DNA of 64,000 nt from Chloroflexota bacterium (GCA_016223135.1 JACRPQ010000012.1:1-64000); one strand, 5' to 3'. Positions 16,815-25,495 are shown, counted from the first letter of the stretch. Notes: a model not told the origin generated them from the sequence alone. A program made the numbers and translations.

Positions 16815-17495
16815 ATGCATATCCTGCCCTGGTTTTCCACCCTTGTAACGTTCGCCTTTACGGTCATGGTTTACAGGCGCTATCGTCAACGCGGCGGCGC
16901 CCATTTATGGCTGTGGTCAATCGGCTTGTTCTTTTACGGTCTCGGCACATTGAGCGAAGTGATACTGGGAGTGACATTCAGCGCCTTCGTGTTGAAACTC
17001 TGGTATCTGATGGGCGCCATGCTTACCGCTGCCTGGCTCGGTATGGGAACGGTGCATCTGCTCATCCGCAAAGGCAATGTTGCCGTCATCCTGACGTGGG
17101 CGCTGGCGGCGGTGTCGCTGCTGGCGGCGTTCCTCGTATTTTCCGCGCCGGTTCATTCGGCGGCTTATGATGTTGCCCGCCCCGCCTCTGAACAATACAG
17201 AGACATCCTGACGCGCAGCGGCTTGACCGTTTTTCTCACCATCCTGCTCAACATCTATGGCACACTCACGCTGGTGGGCGGCGCCATCTATTCCGCCTTT
17301 CTTTTCTGGCGCAAAAAGGTTCTTGCCAACCGGCTGTATGGCAACATCCTCATTGCGGCGGGCGCGCTTTCGCCTGCCATGGGCGGCACATTTCTCAAAG
17401 CCGGCATGGTTGATTTCCTCTACTTGAGTGAATTAATCGGCGCTGTTCTCATGTTCGCAGGGTTCATCCTTGCAACCCAAAGCGCGGACAACTAA
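16815..17495 (+). CDS. Seven-helix membrane protein of unknown function
   Basis: The 226-residue product has about seven hydrophobic segments spread evenly along its length and short loops. I recognise no catalytic motif. The arrangement is like the small 7TM sensor modules found in bacteria, but there is no attached signalling domain. AAAGGAG precedes the ATG at 16815. It lies between a small membrane protein and the DUF6391-like gene. Confidence 0.7.
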   Translation: MHILPWFSTLVTFAFTVMVYRRYRQRGGAHLWLWSIGLFFYGLGTLSEVILGVTFSAFVLKLWYLMGAMLTAAWLGMGTVHLLIRKGNVAVILTWALAAVSLLAAFLVFSAPVHSAAYDVARPASEQYRDILTRSGLTVFLTILLNIYGTLTLVGGAIYSAFLFWRKKVLANRLYGNILIAAGALSPAMGGTFLKAGMVDFLYLSELIGAVLMFAGFILATQSADN

Positions 17496-17524
17496 ATCGA
17501 AACCACCTCATCCATGGTCCCTGC

Positions 17525-17570
17525 GTGCTGTACGCAATTTGTACAGCACGCACTGCTTTAAGACTATAAT
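17525..17570 (+). promoter_or_regulatory. Operator dyad and -10 box of a leaderless promoter
   Basis: GTGCTGTAC at 17525-17533 and GTACAGCAC at 17541-17549 form a perfect nine-base inverted repeat with a seven-base spacer. A consensus TATAAT follows at 17565-17570, six bases before the ATG at 17577. The dyad covers the expected -35 region, so a bound protein would block or guide RNA polymerase. Confidence 0.6.
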
Positions 17571-17576
17571 CACGGC

Positions 17577-18065
17577 ATGTTACTGAACCTGCCTCTCGTC
17601 CTCGAAACGCGGCGTAATCATGCGCTCGAACATGCCACCCTGCACGTCCTCGCGGGCAAATACCGCAATCAAACCATGGCGGGGCATTCCAACCCCAGCG
17701 GCTTTTTCCTGCTCGGCGATTTTCGAACCGAAGACGTGAACTCCGCGGCGGCGGAAGCCCTCGCCCGACTCAAAGCCGGCGAAAGCGGACTTGCCATCCA
17801 CCCCGGCTGCGGCACCAACCTCGCCGCCGCGGCGCTTCTTCCTGCGACCTTTGCCTGGGCGCCGCTGCGAGCAGCCAAATCCACCCGCTGGCGACTCCTC
17901 CTCATCCCCTTTGCCCTGGCGTTTGCCTTGTTCGGATACTTCCTCAGCCAGCCCCTTGGTCCCTGGCTGCAGCGTCACATCACCACCGAAGCGGACCTGG
18001 GCGACATGCAAATCGCGGATGTGGTCTTCGTTCGCAAAGGCGTGCATCGTGTTGTGACAAGGTAG
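17577..18065 (+). CDS. DUF6391-like membrane protein
   Basis: The 162-residue protein starts with ETRRNHALEHATLHVLAGKY, a conserved histidine-rich segment I associate with DUF6391 proteins of cyanobacteria and Chloroflexota. HPGCGTNLAAAALLPA follows, and a hydrophobic helix lies near residues 105-122. The function is unknown. No SD is present; a TATAAT ends six bases before the ATG, so the mRNA is probably leaderless. A perfect operator-like dyad upstream implies regulation. Confidence 0.75.
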   Translation: MLLNLPLVLETRRNHALEHATLHVLAGKYRNQTMAGHSNPSGFFLLGDFRTEDVNSAAAEALARLKAGESGLAIHPGCGTNLAAAALLPATFAWAPLRAAKSTRWRLLLIPFALAFALFGYFLSQPLGPWLQRHITTEADLGDMQIADVVFVRKGVHRVVTR

Positions 18066-18068
18066 GCA

Positions 18069-18160
18069 GGTGCACAAGTAAACAAGTAAACAAGTACACA
18101 AGTACACAAGTAAACAAGTAAACAAGTAAACACGTGTGTACCTGTCTACCTGTGTACATT
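18069..18160. repeat. Short tandem repeat, GTACACAAGTAAACAA type
   Basis: The words AAGTACAC and AAGTAAAC repeat about every ten bases, then end with their inverse GTGTGTACCTGTCTACCTGTG. The block fills the space between the DUF6391-like gene and holA. A relative is at 32441-32535, and a short piece occurs at 140-156. Confidence 0.7.
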
Positions 18161-18181
18161 CTTTCATCCTTCACCCTTCCA

Positions 18182-19147
18182 ATGATCCTCCACTTCCTCT
18201 TCGGCAACGACGAATTCGCCATCGCGCGTAAACTCAAGGAATTCGAAGCAGACTTCCCTGACCCCACCAGCGCGGACATGAACACCGCCCGCCTCGACGC
18301 GCGTTCCGCCAGCGAAGACGACCTGAACAACGCCGTCAACGCCATGCCGTTCCTCGCCAAGAGACGGTTGGTTTTGCTGGCAAACCCTTCCGCCAAATAC
18401 AACAATCCCTCCGCCCGCAAGAAGTTCCTCGAATTCATCGAAAAAGCGCCGGAAACCACGCGGCTGGTGATGTATGAAACGGTGGAACCGCGCGACGCCG
18501 ATAAGCACTGGCTGGTCAAATGGGCGGAAAAGAACAGCGGGAAAATCCAGACCAAAGCCTTCATGCTTCCCAAATTGAGAGACATGACCGGCTGGATCGT
18601 CAACGAGACGAAGAATCAGGGCGGGCAAATCGAACCGCGCGCCGCCGAAATGCTCAAGGACATGGTCGGTGTGGATACGCGTCAGGCGGGGATGGAAATC
18701 TCGAAGTTGTTGGCGTATGTCAATTGGGCGCGCCCCATCACAAGTCAGGATGTAGAGGCGGTTTGCATCGTCACTTCACAGCAGTCCGTGTTCGATTTCG
18801 TGGACGCATTGTCCAACGGCAATGGCAAATCCGCCCAGCATCTCCTGCACCGCCTGCTCGAAACCGAAGACCCGTTTGCGTTGTGGGGCATGGTGGTGCG
18901 GCAATTTCGATTGTTATTGCAGGCACGCGAAATTTTGGACGGGCGCGGAGGCAAGGACGATGTGGCGCGCGCCCTGGGCGTGCATCCCTTTGTGGCGGAA
19001 AAAACGGCTCAGCAAGCCGCGCACTTTTCAATCGAAACGCTCGAAGCAATTTATCGCCGGCTGTTGAAGATTGACGAGGGGGTAAAAACGGGACAGGTCA
19101 CGCTCGACCTGGCTTTGGATACCCTGCTAGTGGAGTTAACACGCTAG
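18182..19147 (+). CDS. holA: DNA polymerase III delta subunit (clamp loader)
   Basis: The 321-residue product matches HolA: an N-terminal LHFLFGNDEFAIARKLKEFE, a middle domain with PETTRLVMYE, and KAFMLPKLRDMTGWIV before a helical collar domain with FDFVDALSNGN and LLHRLLETEDPFALWGMV. Delta opens the beta clamp during loading. The frame is open to 18134, but those residues are encoded by tandem repeat, so the ATG at 18182 that opens the conserved fold is preferred. Confidence 0.88.
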   Translation: MILHFLFGNDEFAIARKLKEFEADFPDPTSADMNTARLDARSASEDDLNNAVNAMPFLAKRRLVLLANPSAKYNNPSARKKFLEFIEKAPETTRLVMYETVEPRDADKHWLVKWAEKNSGKIQTKAFMLPKLRDMTGWIVNETKNQGGQIEPRAAEMLKDMVGVDTRQAGMEISKLLAYVNWARPITSQDVEAVCIVTSQQSVFDFVDALSNGNGKSAQHLLHRLLETEDPFALWGMVVRQFRLLLQAREILDGRGGKDDVARALGVHPFVAEKTAQQAAHFSIETLEAIYRRLLKIDEGVKTGQVTLDLALDTLLVELTR

Positions 19148-19170
19148 CGCGACATTTTGAAGATTAACTA

Positions 19171-19256
19171 ACTCACCTTACGCAGTTCCTTCGTAGGGCG
19201 ACATTTATGTCGCCCGAAAACGCGAGATAAATCTCGCGCTACCGCGTAAGGTGAGT
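19171..19256 (+). repeat. Cloverleaf-like palindromic element, copy A1
   Basis: TCACCTTACGC (19173) and GCGTAAGGTGA (19244) are an 11-base perfect inverted repeat. Between them lie two more perfect palindromes: GGGCGACATTTATGTCGCCC (19196-19215) and CGCGAGATAAATCTCGCG (19221-19238). The element can fold as three stems around a junction. Copy A2 at 20151 is identical over 84 bases. Confidence 0.85.
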
Positions 19257-19282
19257 AACTAATAAACCGAGCAATCCCAATT

Positions 19283-19342
19283 GAGTCACGGAGGCACAGA
19301 GTAAAGACCTTTCTCTGTGTCTCCATGCCTCCGTGGTTTGAT
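19283..19342. repeat. Intergenic hairpin repeat (CACGGAGGCACAGAG type)
   Basis: CACGGAGGCACAGAGTAAAG pairs with TTTCTCTGTGTCTCCATGCCTCCGTG over about 60 bases. It is like the repeats at 6207 and 10320. It lies between element A1 and the alkyltransferase-like gene. Confidence 0.6.
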
Positions 19343-19387
19343 TTTGGCTTTCGCAAGCCGGTTTTATTGCTCGACTACTTGCGGGCT

Positions 19388-19765
19388 TCAAAACAAACTT
19401 TCCTGCCTCGCTTCATCGCCCGGACCTCTCCACCCATATTTCTTCATATCCACTTTGTCTTTCACGAAGACGACTCCCTCCGCCTCCAGCAATTGACGCT
19501 GCCGCTCCGCCCCCGGGCGGTCGCTGATCTTGCCCTGCGAATTGATGACCCGCTGCCACGGCACGTCGTCGGGGCAGGCTGCCATCGCGCCGCCCACCCA
19601 GCGCGGACCGAAGGCTTTGTAGGTTTCAAAATCCACGCCGGGCGGAATGGGCAGCATCAGCGCAATCTGCCCGTAAGAGGCGACTTTCCCTTTGGGAATT
19701 TGCCGCACCAGGTTCCAGACCTGTTCATAATAGGCTTGTGGGTTGGGAGGGGAGGTGAATTGCAT
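19388..19765 (-). CDS. Alkyltransferase-like protein (ATL, MGMT fold without active Cys)
   Basis: The 125-residue protein has the C-terminal DNA-binding fold of O6-methylguanine transferases: WNLVRQIPKGKVASYGQIA and GGAMAACPDDVPWQRVINSQGKIS. Where true transferases have PCHRV, this has PWQRV, so the reactive Cys is replaced by Trp, as in ATL proteins. ATLs bind alkylated bases and pass them to nucleotide excision repair. The C-terminal tail after KYGWRGPG is polar. Start ATG 19765. Confidence 0.85.
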   Translation of the reverse strand: MQFTSPPNPQAYYEQVWNLVRQIPKGKVASYGQIALMLPIPPGVDFETYKAFGPRWVGGAMAACPDDVPWQRVINSQGKISDRPGAERQRQLLEAEGVVFVKDKVDMKKYGWRGPGDEARQESLF

Positions 19766-19799
19766 GGTAAGTGGTAATTACGGAATGAAAATTGATGAA

Positions 19800-20081
19800 T
19801 TATGAAGTTACAAACTCTCCACCGGCGATGGACTTTTCCAACAATTGACGCGCCGGGTCGAACTTCAACTCCACTTCGATTTGCTGAAAACAACGATTAC
19901 TGCCGAGGAGCCCCTTGCGGACCAGGTAGCCGTCGCCTTCGTCGTTGAGGCTCAGGTCGTTATCCAAATCCACGCGCCCTTCGATGACCTCCCCGCAGCG
20001 GTTGCATTTGACTTGAAAGATATAATACCGCTTCGCGGATCTCGCAGGTTCACGGCTGAAGAGCTTTTTGAAGAAGTTCAT
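19800..20081 (-). CDS. Small protein with possible zinc knuckle
   Basis: The 93-residue protein begins MNFFKKLFSREPARS and has a CNRCGE motif near 30, plus one later Cys in SNRCFQQIEVELKFD. The mixed beta-strand pattern and paired Cys suggest a small zinc-ribbon-like fold. I do not recognise a family name. The first ATG in the frame is eight codons upstream; 20081 is chosen since a basic start follows it. Confidence 0.6.
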   Translation of the reverse strand: MNFFKKLFSREPARSAKRYYIFQVKCNRCGEVIEGRVDLDNDLSLNDEGDGYLVRKGLLGSNRCFQQIEVELKFDPARQLLEKSIAGGEFVTS

Positions 20082-20150
20082 CACTACCTTTCCAAACTTT
20101 ACCACGAGAGACCAGCCTTGCCCGCTGTTCCCTCGTTCATTGATTTACTG

Positions 20151-20234
20151 ACTCACCTTACGCAGTTCCTTCGTAGGGCGACATTTATGTCGCCCGAAAA
20201 CGCGAGATAAATCTCGCGCTACCGCGTAAGGTGA
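20151..20234 (+). repeat. Cloverleaf-like palindromic element, copy A2
   Basis: This copy is identical to A1 over 84 bases, in the same orientation and about 980 bp away. Its terminal inverted repeats are at 20153 and 20224. It lies in the gap between the small-protein gene start and the end of surE. Identity suggests a recent copy or gene conversion. Confidence 0.85.
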
Positions 20235-20280
20235 TTTACTGATTACTCTCACTTTTCACTTCCCATCTTCCACCTTCCCC

Positions 20281-21045
20281 TCAAAACTCCCACTTCCTCA
20301 AAACATCCATCACCTTGTAATTCGTCAGGTCCAACTGCAGCGGCGTGATGGACACATACCCGTCCTCCAGCGCGCCGAAATCCGTGCCGTTCTCGAACAC
20401 GCCTGTCGGCGCTTCGCCGCCAATCCAGAAATACGGCTTGCCGCGCGGGTCCACCCGTGCGTCCAGCGCGTCGCGGTACACGCGCAGTCCCTGCCGTGTG
20501 ATCATATACCCTGCCAGTTCGCTTTCCTTCAAATACGGCACGTTTACATTCAACACCACCCCTTCGGGCAAACCATTGGCAATCACCTTTTCCGCCACGC
20601 GCCGCCCCACAATTGCCGCCGTCGAATAATCCAGCGGACCCTTGTGACCCTCCGGCGAATGGAGCGAAACCGCAATCCCCTTCACCCCCGCAATGACCGC
20701 TTCCATCGCCGCCGTCACCGTGCCGGAGTAGGTGATGTCGTGACCGATGTTGGCGTTGGGGTTGATGCCCGAAACCACCAGGTCAATCTCTTCCTGAATG
20801 AACCCCAGCAGGGGCAGCGCAACACAATCCGAAGGCGCGCCGTCGCAGGCGAAAGCAGACGTCCCGTCGGCGAGAACCGTCTCCCGCACCCGCAAGGGAC
20901 GATCCATCGTCTTCACGTGTCCTGAAGCCGACCAGTTGCGGTCCGGCGCAAAGACGGTCACTTTGCCCAGTTTACGCATCTCCTGCGCCAGGGCGAGCAA
21001 TCCGGGCGCGGTCACGCCGTCGTCGTTGGTGACAAGAATGTGCAT
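20281..21045 (-). CDS. surE: 5'/3'-nucleotidase SurE
   Basis: The 254-residue protein opens with MHILVTNDDGVTAPGL, the signature of SurE with the metal-binding DD. It also has the Ser in APDRNWSASGH and the Asn in VSGINPNANIGHDITYSGTV. SurE is a metal-dependent phosphatase that removes phosphate from nucleoside monophosphates and helps stationary-phase survival. Length is usual. A minus-strand TATAAT at 21106-21111 could drive it, back to back with the promoter of the next gene. Confidence 0.95.
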   Translation of the reverse strand: MHILVTNDDGVTAPGLLALAQEMRKLGKVTVFAPDRNWSASGHVKTMDRPLRVRETVLADGTSAFACDGAPSDCVALPLLGFIQEEIDLVVSGINPNANIGHDITYSGTVTAAMEAVIAGVKGIAVSLHSPEGHKGPLDYSTAAIVGRRVAEKVIANGLPEGVVLNVNVPYLKESELAGYMITRQGLRVYRDALDARVDPRGKPYFWIGGEAPTGVFENGTDFGALEDGYVSITPLQLDLTNYKVMDVLRKWEF

Positions 21046-21105
21046 GTTTTCGATTTCCGATTTCCGATTTTTGATTTACGATTTTGGATTTACGATTGCC
21101 TGATG

Positions 21106-21130
21106 ATTATAACCCTCGCGCCTGTATAAT
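21106..21130. promoter_or_regulatory. Divergent -10 boxes for surE and the WD40-like lipoprotein
   Basis: ATTATA at 21106-21111 is a TATAAT on the minus strand, 60 bases before the surE start. On the plus strand TATAAT at 21125-21130 ends six bases before ATG 21137, a leaderless layout. The space towards surE (21050-21100) is filled with repeats of CGATTTCCGATTT and GATTTACGATTT. Confidence 0.5.
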
Positions 21131-21136
21131 ACGCGC

Positions 21137-22252
21137 ATGTCCTTCCAACGGCTGTCCACTTTCCATCCTTCGATGAACTCAGGGCGGCGCTTTCCACTGA
21201 TTACTTACTGCTCACTGATCACTCTTTATTTCCTGCTTTCCTCCTGCTCCCCTCAAACGCCGCCTTCCCTTCAAACATCCCTCCTCATCTATCGCTTCTC
21301 CCCTCCCGCTCTTCTGGAATACGCCCCAGACCTGCGCCTGCTGCGCGAAATCCCCTTTCCCCTCCCTCCCAACTGCGGACTCTTCGACCTCTTTCCCGCG
21401 CCGACTGGACCGTTTCTCCTGCTCGAACTCAACTGCCCCCGCGGGCAGACGGTTCTTCTTCTGGACCTCGAAACGGGCTCCTCCTCCCAACCCTTTCCCA
21501 ACGCCGACAGCCATTTCCTCGCCTGGCAAAGCGACGGGCGCGCCGCCTACCTCAAAGTGGACTCGCTTGGCAATCCCCGCATCCTGCGCGCTTTTGTGGA
21601 CGGCAGGCAGGATACCCTCTCTCTCCCCGAATTCACCTACGACCTCGCCGCCCTGCCCAATTCCCGCGACTTTATTTTCACCCTCTCGCGCGGACTGGGC
21701 TACGGCAGTGAACTTTCCCTTGCCTCCAATGACGGACGCCGCGTCACCCTGCTGTACTCCGATCCATCCCACTACCTTTCCTTTGCCCGTTTTTCGCCAG
21801 ACGGAAAACAAATTGCCTTCATCAAAATTCCCGACACGCAAACCCCCTTCACAGTGGGGGAGTTGTGGCTGATGAATGCCGATGGCTCGAACCCGCATAA
21901 ACTCGCCGATGCCGACACCGGTCACGGCTACGCCGCGGACTGGTCGCCGGACGGGACGAGGATCGCCTATGTGGTGCGCGAAAATCCCGCCGACCCTCAA
22001 GCCGACGTATCGAGCGAGGCGCTTATCAGTAATATTTACATCGTTGAAGTTGCCAGCGGGCAAATCACCCCTCTCACCTCCTTCGAGCAGGGCTATGCCG
22101 AGACCCCGCACTGGTCGCCGCAGGGGAACATGCTGGCATTCACCGTCGTTGCAAATGGTAGAATGAGTGTGTTCATCGCGGACGCGGCTTCGGGTGAGGT
22201 GAAGCCCCTCGAGACCGAACCAGCCTGTTGTCCCGCATGGATGCGAAAGTGA
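21137..22252 (+). CDS. TolB-like beta-propeller lipoprotein
   Basis: The 371-residue protein has a lipoprotein signal, ITLYFLLSSC, so it is anchored outside the membrane. The mature part has PD40/TolB-type propeller repeats, seen as FARFSPDGKQIAFIK, DWSPDGTRIAYV and HWSPQGNMLAFTV. Such proteins bind partners or peptides; the ligand is unknown. ATG 21137 is six bases after a TATAAT, which supports a leaderless start there; an ATG at 21173 is an alternative. It seems to form a unit with the next two exported-protein genes. Confidence 0.8.
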   Translation: MSFQRLSTFHPSMNSGRRFPLITYCSLITLYFLLSSCSPQTPPSLQTSLLIYRFSPPALLEYAPDLRLLREIPFPLPPNCGLFDLFPAPTGPFLLLELNCPRGQTVLLLDLETGSSSQPFPNADSHFLAWQSDGRAAYLKVDSLGNPRILRAFVDGRQDTLSLPEFTYDLAALPNSRDFIFTLSRGLGYGSELSLASNDGRRVTLLYSDPSHYLSFARFSPDGKQIAFIKIPDTQTPFTVGELWLMNADGSNPHKLADADTGHGYAADWSPDGTRIAYVVRENPADPQADVSSEALISNIYIVEVASGQITPLTSFEQGYAETPHWSPQGNMLAFTVVANGRMSVFIADAASGEVKPLETEPACCPAWMRK

Positions 22253-22259
22253 GTCCCCA

Positions 22260-22916
22260 ATGTTTCGCCGAGTCTTGTGTCTCCTTCTCCTGTCGCTGAT
22301 TGCCGCCTCGTGCGGCGCGCCTGCCGCCACTCAAGAACCGTCTGCGCCCACGGCGGAGCAAGCGACTCTCGAACCGACTCTCCAGGCGCTCATTCCCGAC
22401 ACACCCACCCCCACGCAGACGCCTCTGCCCACGCCCTCGCCCACTGAAACGCCCCTGCCCCCGCTCGAACTCCCGACGGAAATCCCCAGCGCGCCTGCCC
22501 TGCTCGCTTGGGATGGTGTCCCCACCTACCTCGGCGACTCACAGCCCGGCTACGCCTTTCGCGTGCTGTACGACCCCGCAACCTGGGCGCTGACGCAAGA
22601 CCAGTTTGGCTTCCCTGCCCTCGGGCATCGCGCCATTCCCTACTGTGTCATCTCCGTCACCTCCGGGCGCGGCTTGCCTCCCAACATCTCAGTGGAACAT
22701 GAGACGCTATACGCCAAGACCGTCACCTTCGATGTCGGCGCCGCTTATGAAAATGGCGTGAAGAAATTCGTCACCTACACCGGCGGCGACGGTATCATCT
22801 TCACTGCCTTTCAAGTTTCCTTCGAGGAACAGGCAGACCAATGCCTGGCAGACGCCGAAACGGTTCTGACCACGCTGCGGTCGGTTCCCTCCTTCCAAGC
22901 CACTCCCACGCCTTAG
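22260..22916 (+). CDS. Lipoprotein with Thr/Pro-rich linker
   Basis: The 218-residue protein has a lipobox in LLLLSLIAASCGAP, then a disordered Thr-Pro linker up to residue ~80, and a folded C-terminal domain with two Cys (PYCVISV and EQADQCL), which may be disulfide-bonded. I know no family for this domain. It begins seven bases after the TolB-like gene and ends ten bases before the M23 gene, so the three are likely co-transcribed. Confidence 0.7.
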   Translation: MFRRVLCLLLLSLIAASCGAPAATQEPSAPTAEQATLEPTLQALIPDTPTPTQTPLPTPSPTETPLPPLELPTEIPSAPALLAWDGVPTYLGDSQPGYAFRVLYDPATWALTQDQFGFPALGHRAIPYCVISVTSGRGLPPNISVEHETLYAKTVTFDVGAAYENGVKKFVTYTGGDGIIFTAFQVSFEEQADQCLADAETVLTTLRSVPSFQATPTP

Positions 22917-22926
22917 GTGAATCATC

Positions 22927-25437
22927 GTGACCCGCACCGCCCGGAACCTCGTTGCCGCCTTGCTGATTAGCGCCGCCCTTTGGAGCGCAAGCGCCGTCCT
23001 TGCCGAACGCGCCTCCGCCCCCGCCCAGGCAGTGACGCCCTTCCTCTACCCGCCCTATCCCGGCACTGCCTCGCAGGAATCCATCTTCGACCACTCCAAA
23101 CCCATTTATCAATATGACAACAAAGTAATCACCTACGCCGGCGACGAGGCGAACCGCAACTGTCCCGTCCCCCCGCCGCCTGGCACGCCGCCTCCCCAGA
23201 GCGGGGTGTGTAACGCCGGCAGCGGCGCCTACTGGTCTTACAGCCTCGGCGACTGGGTCTATTACGACGGTCACGACGGCATAGACTACGGCATCTCCTA
23301 TCGTCCCGTCTATGCCGCCGCCGATGCAGACCAAATCATCTATGCCGGCTGGTGGGATCCGCAAAACCACAAAATCAACCTCGGCATCTACGTCCGTCTG
23401 CGCCACCCCAACGGCTACAACACCTACTACGGACACATGAGTTCTGTGGCGGTGCAGGCTTGCTCCACGCCCGGCTGCACCTTCGTCCCTCATGGCGAAG
23501 TGCTGGGCATCAGCGGCACCACCGGCAACTCCTCGGGACCGCACCTGCACTTCCTCGTGCGCGACCCAGCCGGCAAATCGGTGGACCCCTACGGCTGGAA
23601 GGGAAGCGGCTCCAGCCCTTGGGCGCCTCAACAGAAAGAATCGCTTTGGGCGGCGCTGCCCTCCCTCACCTACTACGGCGCGCAAATCTACCCCTCCGGC
23701 GCTCCGCTCGACTTCCCGCCCCGCCCTTCCGGCGGCATCATCGTGGACGACGGCTCGCTCGAATTCGACGAAACCCCCGATGGCTGTTGGGCGCAAGTCG
23801 CCGCCTCCAGCGCCATCAACGGACGCATGAGCACCGTCAAACCGCGCAACACGTCCGCCACTTGCTCCGGGCGCTGGGCGTTCCCCACAGGCGTGCGCGA
23901 GGGCATGTATGCTGTGTACATCCATATCCCCGCCGTCAAAGCCACCAGTCAAGGCGCGATTTATACCATCCGCCACGCCGGGCGCAGCGACCGCATCGTC
24001 ATCAACCAGGCAGTCTTTCCCAACTTCTACTACGTCACCGATGGCTGGGTCTATGCCGGCAAATACAACTTCAACGGCGCAGGCGGCGAATACATCGAAC
24101 TCTCCAACCTCACCCAGGATGAATCCGCCGGCATCGCCGACCTTGACCTCGGCGCCGACGCCGTGCGCTTCGTCTTCCAGGGAGACGCAACCGTGACTCC
24201 GCCCTCGCCGGTCACTGTCACCCCTTCACGGACGCCTACCGTCACCCCGACGCCAAGCCGCACCTCCACCCCCACCATCACCCGCACGCCGACCGTTACC
24301 CGCACGCCGACAATCACTCCCACCCCAACCATCACACGCACACCGACGGCAACCCGCACCCCCACCGCCACCCGCACACCCACGCGGACGCCCACCCCTT
24401 CGCGCACGCCGACCGCCACGCGGACTCCTTCCTCCACGCCCACTCGCACTCCCACCCACACCCGCCGCCCCACGCTCACGCCGCAGTATTATCAAATCAA
24501 AATTTATTTTGCCAGCCGCGTGCGCTACAACGCCAACCTGCCTCCCATTGAAGTGGCGGGGTCGCGCTACGTCCGCTCCAACGCGGTGTACACTTCCGTG
24601 TTGAACGAATACTTCAAAGGTCCCGGCGCAGTCGAGCGCACCTCCTACGGCTGGATCGCCGTCAACAACGGCTTCACCGGCTACAGCCGGCTGGAAGTTC
24701 AGGACGGCATCGCCCGCGTCTATTTGACCGGCGCCTGCATCTCCGAGGGCAAAGACTTCAACATCGCCGACCTGCTCTCGCTGAACCTCAAACAGTTCCC
24801 CGAAATCCGCTTCGTCAAAGTCTATGACCAGAACGGCTCCACGCGCGACCCCAGCGGCGCCAGCGACTCGGAACCGCTCTGCCTTTCCGAATACAAGACC
24901 TCCACCCCCACCGCCACCCGCACGCTGACGCCCACGCGCACCCCCACCGCCACACGCACTCCCACCCGTACCCGCACCCCCACGCGCACGCCGCTCCCCA
25001 CCCGCACGCCTCGTCCCACCGCCACGCCGCAGTGGCGGCAGGTCAACGTGTACTTTGTGGGCAGGTTCGCTTACGAAAACAACATCCCGCCCTTTGAGCG
25101 TGCGGGAGTTCGCTGGGTACGTTCCAGCAACCCCATCGGCGCTGTGCTGGATGAATACTTCAAAGGACCCGGCGCGCAGGAAAAATCCTACGGCTGGATG
25201 GCGCTTTACAACGGCTTCACCGGCTACGACCGCTTCGAACTCCGCGACGGCGTCCTCCACCTCTACCTCAAAGGGACGTGCGACCGCGCCGGACAAACCT
25301 ACACCATCGCAGACCTGCTGTTCCGCAGCCTCAAACAATTCCCCGAAATACAGTTTGTCAAGATTTATGACGAAAACGGCTCGACCCTCAATCCCAGCGG
25401 GCAGAGCGATTCCATCCCGGCTTGTTTACAGCCGTAA
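22927..25437 (+). CDS. Secreted M23 peptidase with two GerMN-like domains
   Basis: The 836-residue protein has a signal peptide and a LytM/M23 metallopeptidase domain with His116 and Asp120 in HDGIDYG and His206/His208 in HLHF, the zinc ligands and catalytic site. A second beta-rich domain follows (about residues 250-415). Then come Thr-Pro repeats (~423-518), a GerMN-like domain with NEYFKGPGA, a shorter Thr-Pro linker, and a second GerMN-like copy with DEYFKGPGA. It should cleave peptidoglycan cross-links outside the cell. The start codon is GTG with no obvious SD. Confidence 0.85.
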   Translation: MTRTARNLVAALLISAALWSASAVLAERASAPAQAVTPFLYPPYPGTASQESIFDHSKPIYQYDNKVITYAGDEANRNCPVPPPPGTPPPQSGVCNAGSGAYWSYSLGDWVYYDGHDGIDYGISYRPVYAAADADQIIYAGWWDPQNHKINLGIYVRLRHPNGYNTYYGHMSSVAVQACSTPGCTFVPHGEVLGISGTTGNSSGPHLHFLVRDPAGKSVDPYGWKGSGSSPWAPQQKESLWAALPSLTYYGAQIYPSGAPLDFPPRPSGGIIVDDGSLEFDETPDGCWAQVAASSAINGRMSTVKPRNTSATCSGRWAFPTGVREGMYAVYIHIPAVKATSQGAIYTIRHAGRSDRIVINQAVFPNFYYVTDGWVYAGKYNFNGAGGEYIELSNLTQDESAGIADLDLGADAVRFVFQGDATVTPPSPVTVTPSRTPTVTPTPSRTSTPTITRTPTVTRTPTITPTPTITRTPTATRTPTATRTPTRTPTPSRTPTATRTPSSTPTRTPTHTRRPTLTPQYYQIKIYFASRVRYNANLPPIEVAGSRYVRSNAVYTSVLNEYFKGPGAVERTSYGWIAVNNGFTGYSRLEVQDGIARVYLTGACISEGKDFNIADLLSLNLKQFPEIRFVKVYDQNGSTRDPSGASDSEPLCLSEYKTSTPTATRTLTPTRTPTATRTPTRTRTPTRTPLPTRTPRPTATPQWRQVNVYFVGRFAYENNIPPFERAGVRWVRSSNPIGAVLDEYFKGPGAQEKSYGWMALYNGFTGYDRFELRDGVLHLYLKGTCDRAGQTYTIADLLFRSLKQFPEIQFVKIYDENGSTLNPSGQSDSIPACLQP

Positions 25438-25466
25438 AGCCGCCTCCCACGCGCATACCGCCGCAC

Positions 25467-25495
25467 AAAAGCCAGCCCGCCACGGCTGGCTTTTT
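25467..25495 (+). terminator. Intrinsic terminator after the M23 gene
   Basis: AAAAGCCAGCC and GGCTGGCTTTTT form a clean stem around a short loop, with T5 at the end. It lies 30 bases after the M23 stop and so should end the three-gene exported-protein unit. Confidence 0.85.

Noticed and set aside
18069-18160. Possible CRISPR array
   Set aside because: The repeat unit is only ~8-10 bases, there are no unique spacers of constant length and no cas genes nearby. The same applies to 32441-32535.
22801-23976. Minus-strand ORF of 391 codons opposite the M23 gene
   Set aside because: It overlaps the peptidase domain whose zinc motifs are intact on the plus strand; composition is Gly/Val/Arg shadow type.
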